Below, piece after piece: positions 14,853 through 23,349 of a stretch of 40,992 nucleotides of DNA; the first letter of the stretch is position 1, and each line of letters begins with the position of its first letter. A program made the translations under genes and the position numbers. Below the pieces are notes generated by a model. That model was not told the origin of the DNA, made no database searches, and saw only the letters and a list, made by a program, of their open reading frames with translations. Source of the DNA: a virus; IMG/VR virus record IMGVR_UViG_3300046836_000562, positions 1 through 40,992 of that record; one strand, 5' to 3'.

Positions 14853-15644
14853 TCAGAAGCCCAGCGCCGAGCCAAGGTAGCGCACGGCGCCGCCGAAGTT
14901 CTTGAACGCCAGCACGTCGGCGGCGTTCGCCGTGGTGGTCAGCGTCGGCGTGCCGGCGCCGCCGAACTTGTAGACGGCATTCCAGGTGACCACCCTGCTG
15001 CCCGCCGAGTCCTGGGTGACGGTGATCGTGAACGCCTGCCCGTCGGTGAGGTTCGACGGGGCGCCGATCGCGCGGGTCGCGCCGATGCCGCTCGTTGCGA
15101 GCAGCCGGAAGTCGTTGCCCGCGCTCGCGTCGATGGCGACCGTTGCCGCGTCGGTCAGCGTGACCACCGCCGGGGCCAGGTGGCCCGCCATGGCGTCCCC
15201 GGCCTTCGCGACCGCCCCGACCTGCGCCGCCGTGTAGTCGCCGGACTGCGGGGTGACCGTGCCCGTGCGGCCGTCCCAGCTGGTCACGCCGCCGCTGGCG
15301 GCCGGGCCGTACGTGGTGGACGCGATCACCGGGGCCAGGTTGTCCAGCCGCTGGCTGGCCCCGTTCGCGAAGGCGGGCATCACCAGCCGCGGCGATGATT
15401 CCCCCGGAAGCTGCACCTCATACGCCCAGAAGCCGGAAGCGGGCGTCGTGCCGCTGTTGTCGCAGGCGACCAGCGATATCGTCACGCTGCCGCCGGACAG
15501 CTGCCGCACGACCGGCACCGGCGAGACCACCGTCACCCCGGCCGCCGTGACCGCGCTGGTCGGCTGGACGCTCACCGTCCCCGTGCCGGCGTCCTGCCCG
15601 GCGTCCTGCGACGTGATCAGCAGCGATACGTAGTTGAGCGTCAC
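14853..15644 (-). CDS. Tail fibre/receptor-binding-like protein
   Basis: A 263-aa protein. After a beta-rich N-terminus there is a VTSWDGRTGTVTPQSGDYTA segment, the short collagen-like or hinge signature that recurs in phage tail fibres and baseplate proteins, followed by a C-terminal beta domain containing VVTWNAVYKFGGAGTPTLTT and a closing ADVLAFKNFGGAVRYLG. That C-terminal pattern is common in receptor-binding modules of actinophages. GTG start (15642-15644) with GGGGAGG upstream. It follows the tape measure gene directly, as expected for distal tail proteins. Confidence 0.75.
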   Translation of the reverse strand: MTLNYVSLLITSQDAGQDAGTGTVSVQPTSAVTAAGVTVVSPVPVVRQLSGGSVTISLVACDNSGTTPASGFWAYEVQLPGESSPRLVMPAFANGASQRLDNLAPVIASTTYGPAASGGVTSWDGRTGTVTPQSGDYTAAQVGAVAKAGDAMAGHLAPAVVTLTDAATVAIDASAGNDFRLLATSGIGATRAIGAPSNLTDGQAFTITVTQDSAGSRVVTWNAVYKFGGAGTPTLTTTANAADVLAFKNFGGAVRYLGSALGF

Positions 15645-15647
15645 CGC

Positions 15648-18398
15648 TCACCTCCCCACTACGGCGGGGTCTCCGCCCCGGAAGCGGATGTTCTTCTTCA
15701 GCCACGTCATGAACTGCTGGTCGGCCTGGTGGCCGCCGACCCACTCGACCTGCAGCGCCGTCCCCCGGTAACTGCCACCGCCGCCGGCTCCCGCAAGGTG
15801 CGGCTGCGGCACCATCGCCCGGGCCAGCCGGCCGGCCGACGCCCGCACCAGCCCCAGCGAGTCATCCAGGCCCAGCGGGATCCCCGCGCCGGTCAGCCGC
15901 GCTATGTCCCGCGTCACCGTGCTCGGCGAGTGAATGCCCAGCTCGTGCTTCAGCGTGTCGATCATCGCCTTGGCGATCTTCTGCATCATCTTCTGGATCG
16001 CCGACTGCTGCGCCTCGAGGCCGCTGAGGAACCCCTTGCCGGCCTGGCTGCCGGAGTCGTACATCGCGTTCGCCGCGGTCTTCCCCAGGAACCCCGACAC
16101 CTGGTTGATCTGGGACTCGGCCGCGTTGATCTGCTTGATGTCGCTCAGCCCCGAGTTAGCCAGCTGCTCGGCGAGCTGGCCGCCGGCGTCGGGGCCCATC
16201 TGGATCAGCTGGTCAAGGTAAGTGCGGTTCAGCCCGAGCTTCTGCAGCTTGCGGATGTTCACCGCGAACCTCTTGATGGACGCGACGTCGAGCCTCAGAT
16301 TGCCGATGATCTGCCCGGTGGTCTGCGGGCCGCCGTTCCACCCGCCCGCCGCAGCAGACTGCAGGCCGTCGGCCTGGCGGATGCTGCTGGCGACGGACGC
16401 CGCGTACTTCTGCGCGGCCGCGATCTCCTGCATGATCTTCTGCCGCTTCACGGCCAGCGCCTGCAGCCGGGTGCTGTCCTTCTCCAGCCACAGCGTCAGG
16501 TCGCTGCCCTGGCTCTGGGTGATCACCCCCGCGCGCTCATCCTGGGTGACCGCCGTGATCAGCTTGCCGATCGCGGCGCGGACCTGCGCCGGCGACCCCG
16601 CCAGGGTGACGCCAGTCAGGCTCGCCGCCAGGCTCGCCCGGGTGACCTTCTTCGCCGCCGCCTTCTTCGCCGCGGTCGTCGCGCCGTCCGCCCACGCCGA
16701 CCCGTACGCGGACCCGGCCGCCACGCCGGCCGAGTAGCCGGCGGTGGAGTAGCCGCCCTCGCCGGCGTTGCCAAGGGACTCGGCGGCAGTCCCGCCGTAG
16801 CCGTCGGCGGCGGCCGCCCCGCCGCCGCCGAGGCCGCCCAGGCCCGGGATGCGAGACAGCAGCGACAGCGCGGTCACCGCCGCGTTCGCCATCGTGACCA
16901 GGGCGTTAGTGATCCGCTCGATCACCGGCATCATCGGCGCGAGCACGGCATTGGTCAGCTTGAGCAGCACGTTCGCCAGCTGGATCACCGGTACCAGCAG
17001 CGGGGTGATCGCCGCCAGGTTCAGCTGGGTGAACAGGCCGGACAGCTGCAGCACCGGCCCCAGCAGCGGCAGGACCACGGTCCGCAGCAGGCCCAGGGCG
17101 GTCTGCAGCAGCTGCTGCAGCGGCGGCATGATCGCCGTCAGCGACCGGCCCAGCTGGCCGGTGAACGCCTGCGCGACCTGGGAGACCGCCGCGATCAGCG
17201 GCGGCAGCAGCGGCATCAGCCCGGACGCCATGATCGAGAGCATGCGGGCCGCGGGCGGCAGCACCTGCACCAGCGCCCGGGCCACCAGCTGCAGCCCGGC
17301 CCCGGCCAGCTGCGCCAGCAGCCCGCCGACTCGGGACAGGACCGGGGCGAGGATCGTCACGACCTGCGCCACGCTCCGCAGCGCCGGCGCGAGCGCGCTG
17401 GCCAGCGACCCGGCCAGCCGGGCGGCGACCGGGGCGATCGCGGATACGACGCGGGACAGTGACGTCCATACGGCGGCCGAGGCGCGCACCGACGGGCCCA
17501 TCACGGCCAACATCCCGCCCACCGCCCGCGAGAGGGTGCCGAGCACCCCGGAAAGCGCCGCCACTCCGGGGGCGGCGGCCCGCATGAGCGTGATGAATCC
17601 CGGCAGCACGCCGGATACCAGGCCCTCCAGGGCGCGGGCCAGCGGCGCGACCAGCGGCCCGACCGCGGCGAATGCCCGCGAGATGAGCGGCTCCATCTGC
17701 TTCGCCCACAGGCCGATCTGGGCGAACGCGGCGGCGAGCGGCTTGACCAGCGGCAGCGCGGCCACCCGCATCACGCTGGTCAGGGTGCCCATCATGTCGT
17801 TGAACTGGGCGTAGAGAGGCCCCTGGACTTTCTTGGTGCCGATCAGCAGCTTGGCGCCGAGCGCCGCCCCGGCGAGCGCCCCGACGGCGGCGGCGGCCAT
17901 GGGCAGCCCGGCCAGGCCGAGGGTGATCAGGCTCCCCCATCCGGCGACAGCAGGGCGCATCCGCAGGCGGAACCCGCGGTTAACCGCGTCCGCTGCCTTG
18001 ACTCCCGCATCGTTCCCGAGCGCGTCGATCTGCGCCTTCAGCTCGGCGATCTTGATCTCGGCCTCGGACGCGTCGACGCCGATCGTGATGCCCTGCTTCT
18101 CCAGTCGCAGCCTGGCAAGCTGCCTCTGAAGCTCGGCGATCCTGGCCTTGGCCGGATCGACCTCGACTGCCGGCTTGATCGGCTCCGCCTCGGCGACGAC
18201 GGCGGCGGCCCGCAGCTCATCGCGCAGCACCTTGACCTTCGCCGAGGCGGCGGCGGTGTCGATCTTGACCTGCAGCTCGGGATGCAGCTTCCCCAGTTCC
18301 TCGGCCTTGGCGGCGATGCGGTCGATCTTGGCCTCGGAGTCGCCCTCGTCAGCCTGGATCTGCAGCAGGACCCGCCGCACCTGCGTCGCCGTCGCCAT
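15648..18398 (-). CDS. Tail tape measure protein
   Basis: A 916-aa protein, the longest of the tail-assembly genes. Residues about 1-160 are charged and coiled (AKIDRIAAKAEELGKL and repeated AEI/AEL heptads). A hydrophobic stretch follows (LITLGLAGLPMAAAAVGALAGAAL) and a long Ala/Leu/Val-rich helical repeat region with many LAPVL and LLP motifs to about 520. The C-terminal part has KHELGIHSPSTVTRD, the usual ending motif of tape measure proteins. ATG with an ideal AGGAGGTGA site. It follows the frameshifted chaperones. It sets tail length and is later ejected. At one residue per about 0.15 nm, the tail would be roughly 135 nm. Confidence 0.92.
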   Translation of the reverse strand: MATATQVRRVLLQIQADEGDSEAKIDRIAAKAEELGKLHPELQVKIDTAAASAKVKVLRDELRAAAVVAEAEPIKPAVEVDPAKARIAELQRQLARLRLEKQGITIGVDASEAEIKIAELKAQIDALGNDAGVKAADAVNRGFRLRMRPAVAGWGSLITLGLAGLPMAAAAVGALAGAALGAKLLIGTKKVQGPLYAQFNDMMGTLTSVMRVAALPLVKPLAAAFAQIGLWAKQMEPLISRAFAAVGPLVAPLARALEGLVSGVLPGFITLMRAAAPGVAALSGVLGTLSRAVGGMLAVMGPSVRASAAVWTSLSRVVSAIAPVAARLAGSLASALAPALRSVAQVVTILAPVLSRVGGLLAQLAGAGLQLVARALVQVLPPAARMLSIMASGLMPLLPPLIAAVSQVAQAFTGQLGRSLTAIMPPLQQLLQTALGLLRTVVLPLLGPVLQLSGLFTQLNLAAITPLLVPVIQLANVLLKLTNAVLAPMMPVIERITNALVTMANAAVTALSLLSRIPGLGGLGGGGAAAADGYGGTAAESLGNAGEGGYSTAGYSAGVAAGSAYGSAWADGATTAAKKAAAKKVTRASLAASLTGVTLAGSPAQVRAAIGKLITAVTQDERAGVITQSQGSDLTLWLEKDSTRLQALAVKRQKIMQEIAAAQKYAASVASSIRQADGLQSAAAGGWNGGPQTTGQIIGNLRLDVASIKRFAVNIRKLQKLGLNRTYLDQLIQMGPDAGGQLAEQLANSGLSDIKQINAAESQINQVSGFLGKTAANAMYDSGSQAGKGFLSGLEAQQSAIQKMMQKIAKAMIDTLKHELGIHSPSTVTRDIARLTGAGIPLGLDDSLGLVRASAGRLARAMVPQPHLAGAGGGGSYRGTALQVEWVGGHQADQQFMTWLKKNIRFRGGDPAVVGR

Positions 18399-18408
18399 CG
18401 CTCACCTC

Positions 18409-18587
18409 CTAGCGGGCCTTGCTCATCTCGGCGATGTAGCCGTCAATCCCGTCGATGTAGGCGGCGAAGTCCCAGATCGTCAGCTCATCGACCTCGCGCG
18501 CCCCCAGGTGGCACAGCCTCGCCAGCGGGAACAGGTACTCGGCCCGCAGCGCCGGCAGTGGCCGGGTCAGGACACGATGGGGTTCCC
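18409..18587 (-). CDS. Tail assembly chaperone, -1 frame extension
   Basis: This segment is open in the -1 frame relative to the chaperone gene at 18567-19022 and ends with a conserved-looking chaperone tail (REVDELTIWDFAAYIDGIDGYI). In most siphophages such a segment is made only as a fusion by ribosomal frameshifting. No standard slippery heptamer is present, but two zero-frame CCC codons are each preceded by C (18588-18591 and 18579-18582), allowing single-tRNA backward re-pairing just before the zero-frame stop. The fusion would total about 200 aa and ends 10 bases before the tape measure start. Confidence 0.6.
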
Positions 18588-19022
18588 GGGGTCGTATCCC
18601 GGCGGCGGCGGCAGGTACTGCTGCACGGGCTGCGGGGTCGTAGCCGTCGGGGTACCTGACGTCGGTGACGGAGGACCGTCCGGGAGGGGGCCGGTAGGGC
18701 CCACCGCGCCGACCCGGTCCTCGGCATCCCTGGCGGCATCCGCCGCAGCGTTCTCCGCAGCTTCCTCGGCCTCGCGCGCCTCGCCCATGGCGGCCATGAA
18801 TGCCAGCGTGTCGAACTCGCAGTCCTTGATCGGCTTCTCGATCCCGTTCTGCTGGAGCATCAGCCAGTAGTCGCACTGGATCGCCCGCACGTCGAGTTGC
18901 TGGATGCCCTCCAGGAGGGCCTTGATCGTGAGGCCGTAGGCGAAGTGAATCGCGAGGCCCTGCTTGACCCCGATGGTTTCCTGGCTGAACTTCCAGGTGC
19001 GGCCCTCGAAATCGATCTTCAC
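18567..19022 (-). CDS. Tail assembly chaperone (short form)
   Basis: A 151-aa protein starting at the GTG 19020-19022 that overlaps the upstream TGA. The sequence (MKIDFEGRTWKFSQETIGVKQ, then AIQCDYWLMLQQNG and DTLAFMAAMGEAR) has the layout of the first tail chaperone of actinophages, with an N-terminal small alpha/beta fold and a long Ala/Glu-rich helix followed by a Pro-rich end. It is followed by a -1 frame extension. The chaperone coats the tape measure protein before tail tube polymerisation and is absent from the virion. Confidence 0.75.
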   Translation of the reverse strand: MKIDFEGRTWKFSQETIGVKQGLAIHFAYGLTIKALLEGIQQLDVRAIQCDYWLMLQQNGIEKPIKDCEFDTLAFMAAMGEAREAEEAAENAAADAARDAEDRVGAVGPTGPLPDGPPSPTSGTPTATTPQPVQQYLPPPPGYDPGNPIVS

Positions 19023-19423
19023 TTGAACCCTGCCTTCGCTAGCAGCCGGTCGTACTTCCGCGCGAACCGGTCCATCGCGTCGGACGCCTTGGCGTCGGCC
19101 GCGGGGCCGAGGAACGGCCGGTGCTGGTTGAGCACCCACGGGCGGTGGCCGTAGGTGGGATGGAAGACTCCCGGGACCTCGTTGGGATAGGCGGCCGGGG
19201 CGTCGCTGTAGATCGTCGCCGTGGTGCCCGACACCTCGACCGTGATCGAATCGGCCGTCTCCGGCATCCCGTTCCCCCGCGCGATCCTGGCCGCCTCATC
19301 AGCGACGACCTGCGCCGCCTGGCCGAGGTCGTCGCCCCCGGCGAGCTGGCCGCGGTAGGTGCCGCGCGCCAGCCGCGGCGGCCCGGCGGCCTTGCGCCGT
19401 GAGCGCCTGCGGTGGACTGCCAT
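19019..19423 (-). CDS. Tail completion/neck protein (HK97 gp10-like)
   Basis: A 134-aa basic protein starting MAVHRRRSRRKAAG at ATG 19421-19423. It overlaps the tail tube gene stop by ATGA. The middle segment (AQVVADEAARIARGNGMPETAD, then SITVEVSGTTATIYSDAPAAYPNE) and the C-terminal GHRPWVLNQHRPFLGPAADAK correspond to the gp10-like family of minor proteins that act near the head-tail joint. In this phage the gene comes after the tube gene rather than before it, which is a local rearrangement or a related minor tail protein. Confidence 0.6.
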   Translation of the reverse strand: MAVHRRRSRRKAAGPPRLARGTYRGQLAGGDDLGQAAQVVADEAARIARGNGMPETADSITVEVSGTTATIYSDAPAAYPNEVPGVFHPTYGHRPWVLNQHRPFLGPAADAKASDAMDRFARKYDRLLAKAGFK

Positions 19424-20493
19424 CAGGTGGCGTCCGTCGTCCAGTAGGTCAGCTGGATCACGTTGTTCACCCCGTCGTCCCGGGCGACCCACGGGACCGT
19501 CTGCGTCAGCACCTGCACGCCGCCAACGCTCGGCGACTCGCCGTCAAGGCGAACGTTCGGGATCAAGATGTCCAGCGTCGCGAAATCCGACCCGGAGCCG
19601 ATCGCCTCCGCAACGAAGGTGTACTGGATCGCCGTCGCGGTGTCGTTCTGGTAGGCGGCCTGCCAGCTGTCGGTGCTCAGCCACTCCGTGACCAGGCTGC
19701 CGCTGACCGTGGACCTGCCGTTGGTCAGCGGCTCGTTGCGGAACGGCGCGACATCGGGCGCGTACCTGTTCAGCTTCAGCTGCCGCTGGTACTTGACCGA
19801 GATGGGCCCTTCCACGTGCCCTGCCAGCGTCGGCGACGCCAGCGACGTCACGCCCGACGTGGTCGACGGGGTGCCGCCGACATGGACCGCGCCGCCCACC
19901 CACCGGAACGCGCCCCCGGCGGGCGCGGTCCACGACTGCAGCGTCGGCACCGAGCCGTTCAGCGGGTCCTTGAACGACAGGAACAGCTCATTGCGGGCCT
20001 CGATCGTCAGGTTCAGCTTCGCGATCTCGCCCATCGCGCAGCTGATCTCCCAGTCCGCGACCTTGCAGCCCACGTAGGTCGCCGGGCTCACCGTCCCGTC
20101 GATGCCCGGCCGCCCGGCCTGCAGCGTGAACGAGTGGCCGTCCAGGTAGCCGGGCGCGTGGACCGACGAGTAGGCGCCGGTGCTCGCGTCCTGCGTCAGC
20201 GCCGTCTTCGCCTGCCCGAACGAACCCAGCATCCGGAACAGCCACTGCTGCAGCCCCCGCTCCGGCAGCTCCATCGGCAGCGCCCCGCCCGCGCTGTACT
20301 CCAGCGCGTACCGGCGGTTGGCCGTCTCGAACTGCGCGCCCGCGTAGATCCCGGCACCGTCCTTGGCAACCTTGCGCAACTTCAAGGTGTCGGAGTCGCA
20401 GGCGTAGAACTTCGGGGTCGTCAGCAGCGAGACACCGTAGGTGGCTTCATCGAAAGCCCCCCACTGGCCGGCTATCCCGGATGGCGGTGCCAT
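19423..20493 (-). CDS. Major tail tube protein
   Basis: A 356-aa protein. Start ATG at 20493 with GGAGGG upstream. Position just before the chaperones and a mixed beta sequence (YALEYSAGGALPMELPERG, then TYVGCKVADWEISCAMGEIAKLNLTIEARNE and WVGGAVHVGG) match long siphophage tail tube proteins, in which a tube domain (about 30-260) is followed by an extra exposed domain. The IAKLNLTIEA segment is the best match to the tube domain's central strand. Assembles as stacked hexamer rings around the tape measure protein. Confidence 0.82.
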   Translation of the reverse strand: MAPPSGIAGQWGAFDEATYGVSLLTTPKFYACDSDTLKLRKVAKDGAGIYAGAQFETANRRYALEYSAGGALPMELPERGLQQWLFRMLGSFGQAKTALTQDASTGAYSSVHAPGYLDGHSFTLQAGRPGIDGTVSPATYVGCKVADWEISCAMGEIAKLNLTIEARNELFLSFKDPLNGSVPTLQSWTAPAGGAFRWVGGAVHVGGTPSTTSGVTSLASPTLAGHVEGPISVKYQRQLKLNRYAPDVAPFRNEPLTNGRSTVSGSLVTEWLSTDSWQAAYQNDTATAIQYTFVAEAIGSGSDFATLDILIPNVRLDGESPSVGGVQVLTQTVPWVARDDGVNNVIQLTYWTTDAT

Positions 20494-20705
20494 AACATTC
20501 CCTCCTTAACGGGAGTCGCGGTAGTGGCCGCCAGCTCCGTAGCCTTGGCCCTGAGCGCCTCAAGATGCGCCAGCGCGTCACCGGCCGGCGGCGGCGGGGC
20601 GGTCACCGGCCGCCAGTGGACCGGGTCCACCGACGATCCGTCCGGCACCTCGCGGACATCGCCAACGACGGCACCACCGAAGTCCCTGATGCACTCGACC
20701 TGCAC
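20472..20705 (-). CDS. Small tail-module protein, unknown
   Basis: A 77-aa protein (MQVECIRDFGGAVVGDVREV onward) with a beta-like N-terminus, a Pro-rich linker and a short C-terminal helix. GTG at 20703-20705 has a strong AGGGAGG site 6 bases upstream, which decides the start. It overlaps the beginning of the tail tube gene by 22 bases. The N-terminal pattern resembles short proteins between connector and tube genes in Streptomyces phages. Function unknown. Confidence 0.55.
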   Translation of the reverse strand: MQVECIRDFGGAVVGDVREVPDGSSVDPVHWRPVTAPPPPAGDALAHLEALRAKATELAATTATPVKEGMLWHRHPG

Positions 20706-20716
20706 GAACGCCTCCC

Positions 20717-21253
20717 TTAACTCGCTGCCGTCGTGAGCCGCGCGTGATAGGTGACGAAGCACGTCACCAGGCACAGCGCCCCGGACGCCACCTGCCGCGG
20801 CCGCCACGCGAACGGGCCGGTCACCTCGGACCACCACACGAGGCCGCCCATCGTCGTATCGCCGGGGCTGCCCGGGTCCTGCGGCAGGCCGCGCAGCAGC
20901 AGCTCAACCCCGGCGATGATCACCGCCGCCCCGTCCCGGTGGACCTTGTTCGACGTGTCGCCGTTCCAGTGCTGGGCGGCGATCACGACCGACCCGTCCT
21001 CGTCCCGGGTCCGCGCGTGGTCCAGCACCGGGAAGTGCTGCTCGGCCTCCGCCGCCGCGTCGCCGAGCGCCGCCGGGTCGGCCCCGATCCACAGCACGCG
21101 CTCGAGGCTCTGGGTCGCGGCCGGGACCTGCGGGCCGTCGAACACGCTCACCTTCGCCGTCGGGTGCGCGCCGAGCAGCGGCGAGGCGTTCGCGGCGGCG
21201 ACCAGGTAGTCGGTGACCGCCGGGACCCGGGAAGTCAGCGTCGGGGTGCTCAC
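20717..21253 (-). CDS. Tail terminator-like protein
   Basis: A 178-aa protein. Position after the head-tail connector and before the tail tube gene is where the tail terminator is encoded. The sequence begins STPTLTSRVPAVTDYLVAAANA, typical of a terminator's N-terminal helix, then VSVFDGPQVP, a long middle with VVIAAQHWNGD, and a strand pair near the end (CLVTCFVTYHARLTT). GTG start overlaps the upstream TGA. Likely a ring that ends the tail tube and docks it to the head. A gp10-like connector is the alternative. Confidence 0.6.
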   Translation of the reverse strand: MSTPTLTSRVPAVTDYLVAAANASPLLGAHPTAKVSVFDGPQVPAATQSLERVLWIGADPAALGDAAAEAEQHFPVLDHARTRDEDGSVVIAAQHWNGDTSNKVHRDGAAVIIAGVELLLRGLPQDPGSPGDTTMGGLVWWSEVTGPFAWRPRQVASGALCLVTCFVTYHARLTTAAS

Positions 21254-22149
21254 GCCGCCACCAGCTTCGTCTTGTCATATGGCGCCAGCAGCTGCAGCGC
21301 GCGGTTGGGAACGGCGAACCCGAACCCCGGCAGCGTCGTCACCGATTCGCCCGCCGCCACGTCCTGCGCTGCCGTCCCGCCGCGCGTCACCTGCCACAGG
21401 TGCTCCAGGATGATCCGCGACGCCTCGTAGATGCCATTCGGGATGACCGCCCGGCCCGCGCGGTACTGCCAGATGTAGGCGCAGTAGAAGAACGGCAGCC
21501 CCGACGTGTGGGTGACGATGCCGCGCCGCGGGTCGCAGTACAGCTGGCTGGCCGGCCACTCGATCCCGTACAGGCGGGTGCGGAGCATCGGCGACGGCGG
21601 CGACGCCACCGTGATCCCGGTCCCCGCCAGCTCATCAGGGACTTGCGTCCACGGCACCAGGGCGATGACCGGCGGCTTGGACAAGGCGACCACGGTGCCG
21701 CGGCTCGGCAGCGTCTCGGTGACCACCTGCTGCACGACGGGGCCGCAGATGTACTCGATGACCCCGGTCGCGCTGGCGTTGAAGCCCTGGAGCCTCGCGT
21801 CCTGGTCGGTGGTGCCGGACAGGTGCAGGATCTCCTTGGCCTCGGCCAGCGACACGATGGTGCCGTCCTGCGCGGGCTGGACCTCGAACGTGTCGGCGTA
21901 GGCGTCGGCGTGGCCGCTGGCGTCGGTGGCGGTCCACGCCACGAGGTGATGCCCGGCCTGGGTGGTGATGAGGCTAGCGCCGTAGCCGCCGTTCCCGTTG
22001 TGCGTGACCGGAGGCGATGCCGTGGTGCCGTCCGGAAGGGTGACGGTCAGGGTGACCGTCGTCCCCTCGAACGGGTTGCCGCCGGTGTCTGTGGACGTCC
22101 AGGCGAGGGGCACTCCCGCACCCTGGTACCACGGAGTCGTAGCGGGCAC
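21250..22149 (-). CDS. Head-tail connector with N-terminal Ig-like domain
   Basis: A 299-aa protein. Residues about 1-95 look like an immunoglobulin-like fold (VPLAWTSTDTGGNPFEGTTV and VAWTATDASGH). Residues about 100 onward (VSLAEAKEILHLSGTTDQDARLQGFNASATGVIEYICGPVV) carry the gp6-like/phage connector pattern, DD- or DQD-containing helix pair included, and the C-terminal part includes the helix YEASRIILEHLWQVTRGG common in these connectors. It would form a ring below the portal. GTG start with AGGGAGGTGAG upstream. The Ig fusion suggests an exposed decoration at the neck. Confidence 0.75.
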   Translation of the reverse strand: MPATTPWYQGAGVPLAWTSTDTGGNPFEGTTVTLTVTLPDGTTASPPVTHNGNGGYGASLITTQAGHHLVAWTATDASGHADAYADTFEVQPAQDGTIVSLAEAKEILHLSGTTDQDARLQGFNASATGVIEYICGPVVQQVVTETLPSRGTVVALSKPPVIALVPWTQVPDELAGTGITVASPPSPMLRTRLYGIEWPASQLYCDPRRGIVTHTSGLPFFYCAYIWQYRAGRAVIPNGIYEASRIILEHLWQVTRGGTAAQDVAAGESVTTLPGFGFAVPNRALQLLAPYDKTKLVAA

Positions 22150-22187
22150 TGCCCCTCACCTCCCTGCCTGTTGCCTTGGAGGGGGCG

Positions 22188-22493
22188 TCAGGCTGCGGGC
22201 GCGGCCGGGTCGGCCGGCGTCCCCGCAGGCGGCTGCGCCTCGGCCTGCCCGGCAGCCTTCGCCGCGGCCAGGCCCTCCTCGATCTTGTTGATCGTGTCCG
22301 CCAGCGCCGCCAGCAGCTCCGGTGCCTGCGGCAGGTGCACCGCGGACAGCAGCGCCACCATCGCCGGGTTGGCGCTCGCCTGCTCCGCGAGCTTGCCGAC
22401 CACCGGCAGCTCCTGCTCGATGACCTGCGCCGCGGACTCGGCGAAGCTCTTGACGTGCTGCTCGATGTTCTGCCAGGCCTCGGTGAGGCTCAT
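22188..22493 (-). CDS. Ala/Glu-rich helical protein between capsid and connector genes
   Basis: A 101-aa protein beginning MSLTEAWQNIEQHVKSFAES, with long amphipathic helices (QVIEQELPVVGKLAEQAS and ELLAALADTINKIEEGLAAAKAA) and a Pro/Ala-rich tail. ATG overlaps the upstream TGA. Position suggests a minor head protein. No known family was recognised. Confidence 0.6.
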   Translation of the reverse strand: MSLTEAWQNIEQHVKSFAESAAQVIEQELPVVGKLAEQASANPAMVALLSAVHLPQAPELLAALADTINKIEEGLAAAKAAGQAEAQPPAGTPADPAAPAA

Positions 22494-22669
22494 CCCTTGC
22501 TCCTTGCTGGCCGCCTGGCGGCCGTCGTCTCCCGCGCCGGCGAGACCGTGGTCCCTGCCGACGCGCGCCGGGCCTGCGCGCGCAGCTCGGCCGCCCGGGC
22601 GGTCTCGCCGCACCATTCCGCCTGGCGGGCCTCCGCCTCCAGGCGGCCGAGGTACTGCGCGCGCCCCAA
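22490..22669 (-). CDS. Short basic helical protein
   Basis: About 59 aa, starting at TTG 22667-22669, two bases after the decoration-like gene. The product is a charged helix (LGRAQYLGRLEAEARQAEWCG, then ARAAELRAQARRAS) with an Arg/Ala/Thr tail. The TGA at 22490-22492 overlaps the next ATG. The start is uncertain because no ATG or GTG is close. Likely a minor head-module protein. Confidence 0.45.
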   Translation of the reverse strand: MGRAQYLGRLEAEARQAEWCGETARAAELRAQARRASAGTTVSPARETTAARRPARSKG

Positions 22670-22671
22670 TG

Positions 22672-23310
22672 TCAGCTCGCCGTCAGCGAGAACAGCGGGT
22701 AGGCGAACGTCGCCGCCGCCATGGTCGGCAGCACCGCCGGGGCGGTCGCCGTCGCGGACACCGTCGCCGTGGAGCACAGCGGTGCCTGAGTGGACCGCAG
22801 CTGCTCCCCGGCGAGGCTTCCCGCCGCCGCAGCGGCGTCGAGGATGTTGCCCGTGCCGGAGCCGCTGAAGTACAGCGCCAGCCCCCAGACCGCCGGGCCC
22901 TGCGGCACGATCGCGGGCGTCGACGGCCCCTGCGGGGTGCCGACGGTGCCGATGTTCTGCGCGATCGGGGACAGCGCCAGGTTCTGCAGGCCGGCCGCCC
23001 AGCCGGCCGTGACGTCCGCCGCCTGGCCGAGCAGCGCGGCGCCGGTGGCGACCCCGTTGTACACGGCAGCCCAGGAGTGGGCCGGGGTCGCCGCCGCCTG
23101 CGTCTTGACGATGAACCGGATGAACCGGTAGATGTCGCCTGCCTGCGCGACGAACGGGAACACGTACAAGGTGGTGCTGACCATGGTGGCGCCGCCGTTG
23201 CCCGCGCCGACGGCCTTGACGAGCCCGTGCCGGTCAGGGGGCACCGGGAAGCCGTCCTGCGCCCACGTCTCGTCCGTGTCGGGGTACCGGCCGGAGGTCA
23301 GATCGCCCAT
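22672..23310 (-). CDS. Head decoration-like structural protein
   Basis: A 212-aa Ala/Gly/Thr-rich protein immediately after the capsid gene. N-terminus MGDLTSGRYPDTDETWAQ, then a beta-rich body with VSTTLYVFPFVAQAGDIYRFIRFIV and a Pro/Gly region, ending with Ala/Thr strands. ATG at 23310 is spaced well from the capsid stop. In this position HK97-like phages often encode a decoration or head-stabilising protein, but the match is by position and composition only. Confidence 0.55.
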   Translation of the reverse strand: MGDLTSGRYPDTDETWAQDGFPVPPDRHGLVKAVGAGNGGATMVSTTLYVFPFVAQAGDIYRFIRFIVKTQAAATPAHSWAAVYNGVATGAALLGQAADVTAGWAAGLQNLALSPIAQNIGTVGTPQGPSTPAIVPQGPAVWGLALYFSGSGTGNILDAAAAAGSLAGEQLRSTQAPLCSTATVSATATAPAVLPTMAAATFAYPLFSLTAS

Positions 23311-23349
23311 GTGAAGTCCTTCTCCCTTAGGTGGATCGGGTGGCGCCGG

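Noticed and set aside
15729-17462. A long plus-strand open frame opposite the tape measure gene
   Set aside because: Low-complexity Arg/Gln-rich translation and complete overlap with a convincing tape measure protein.
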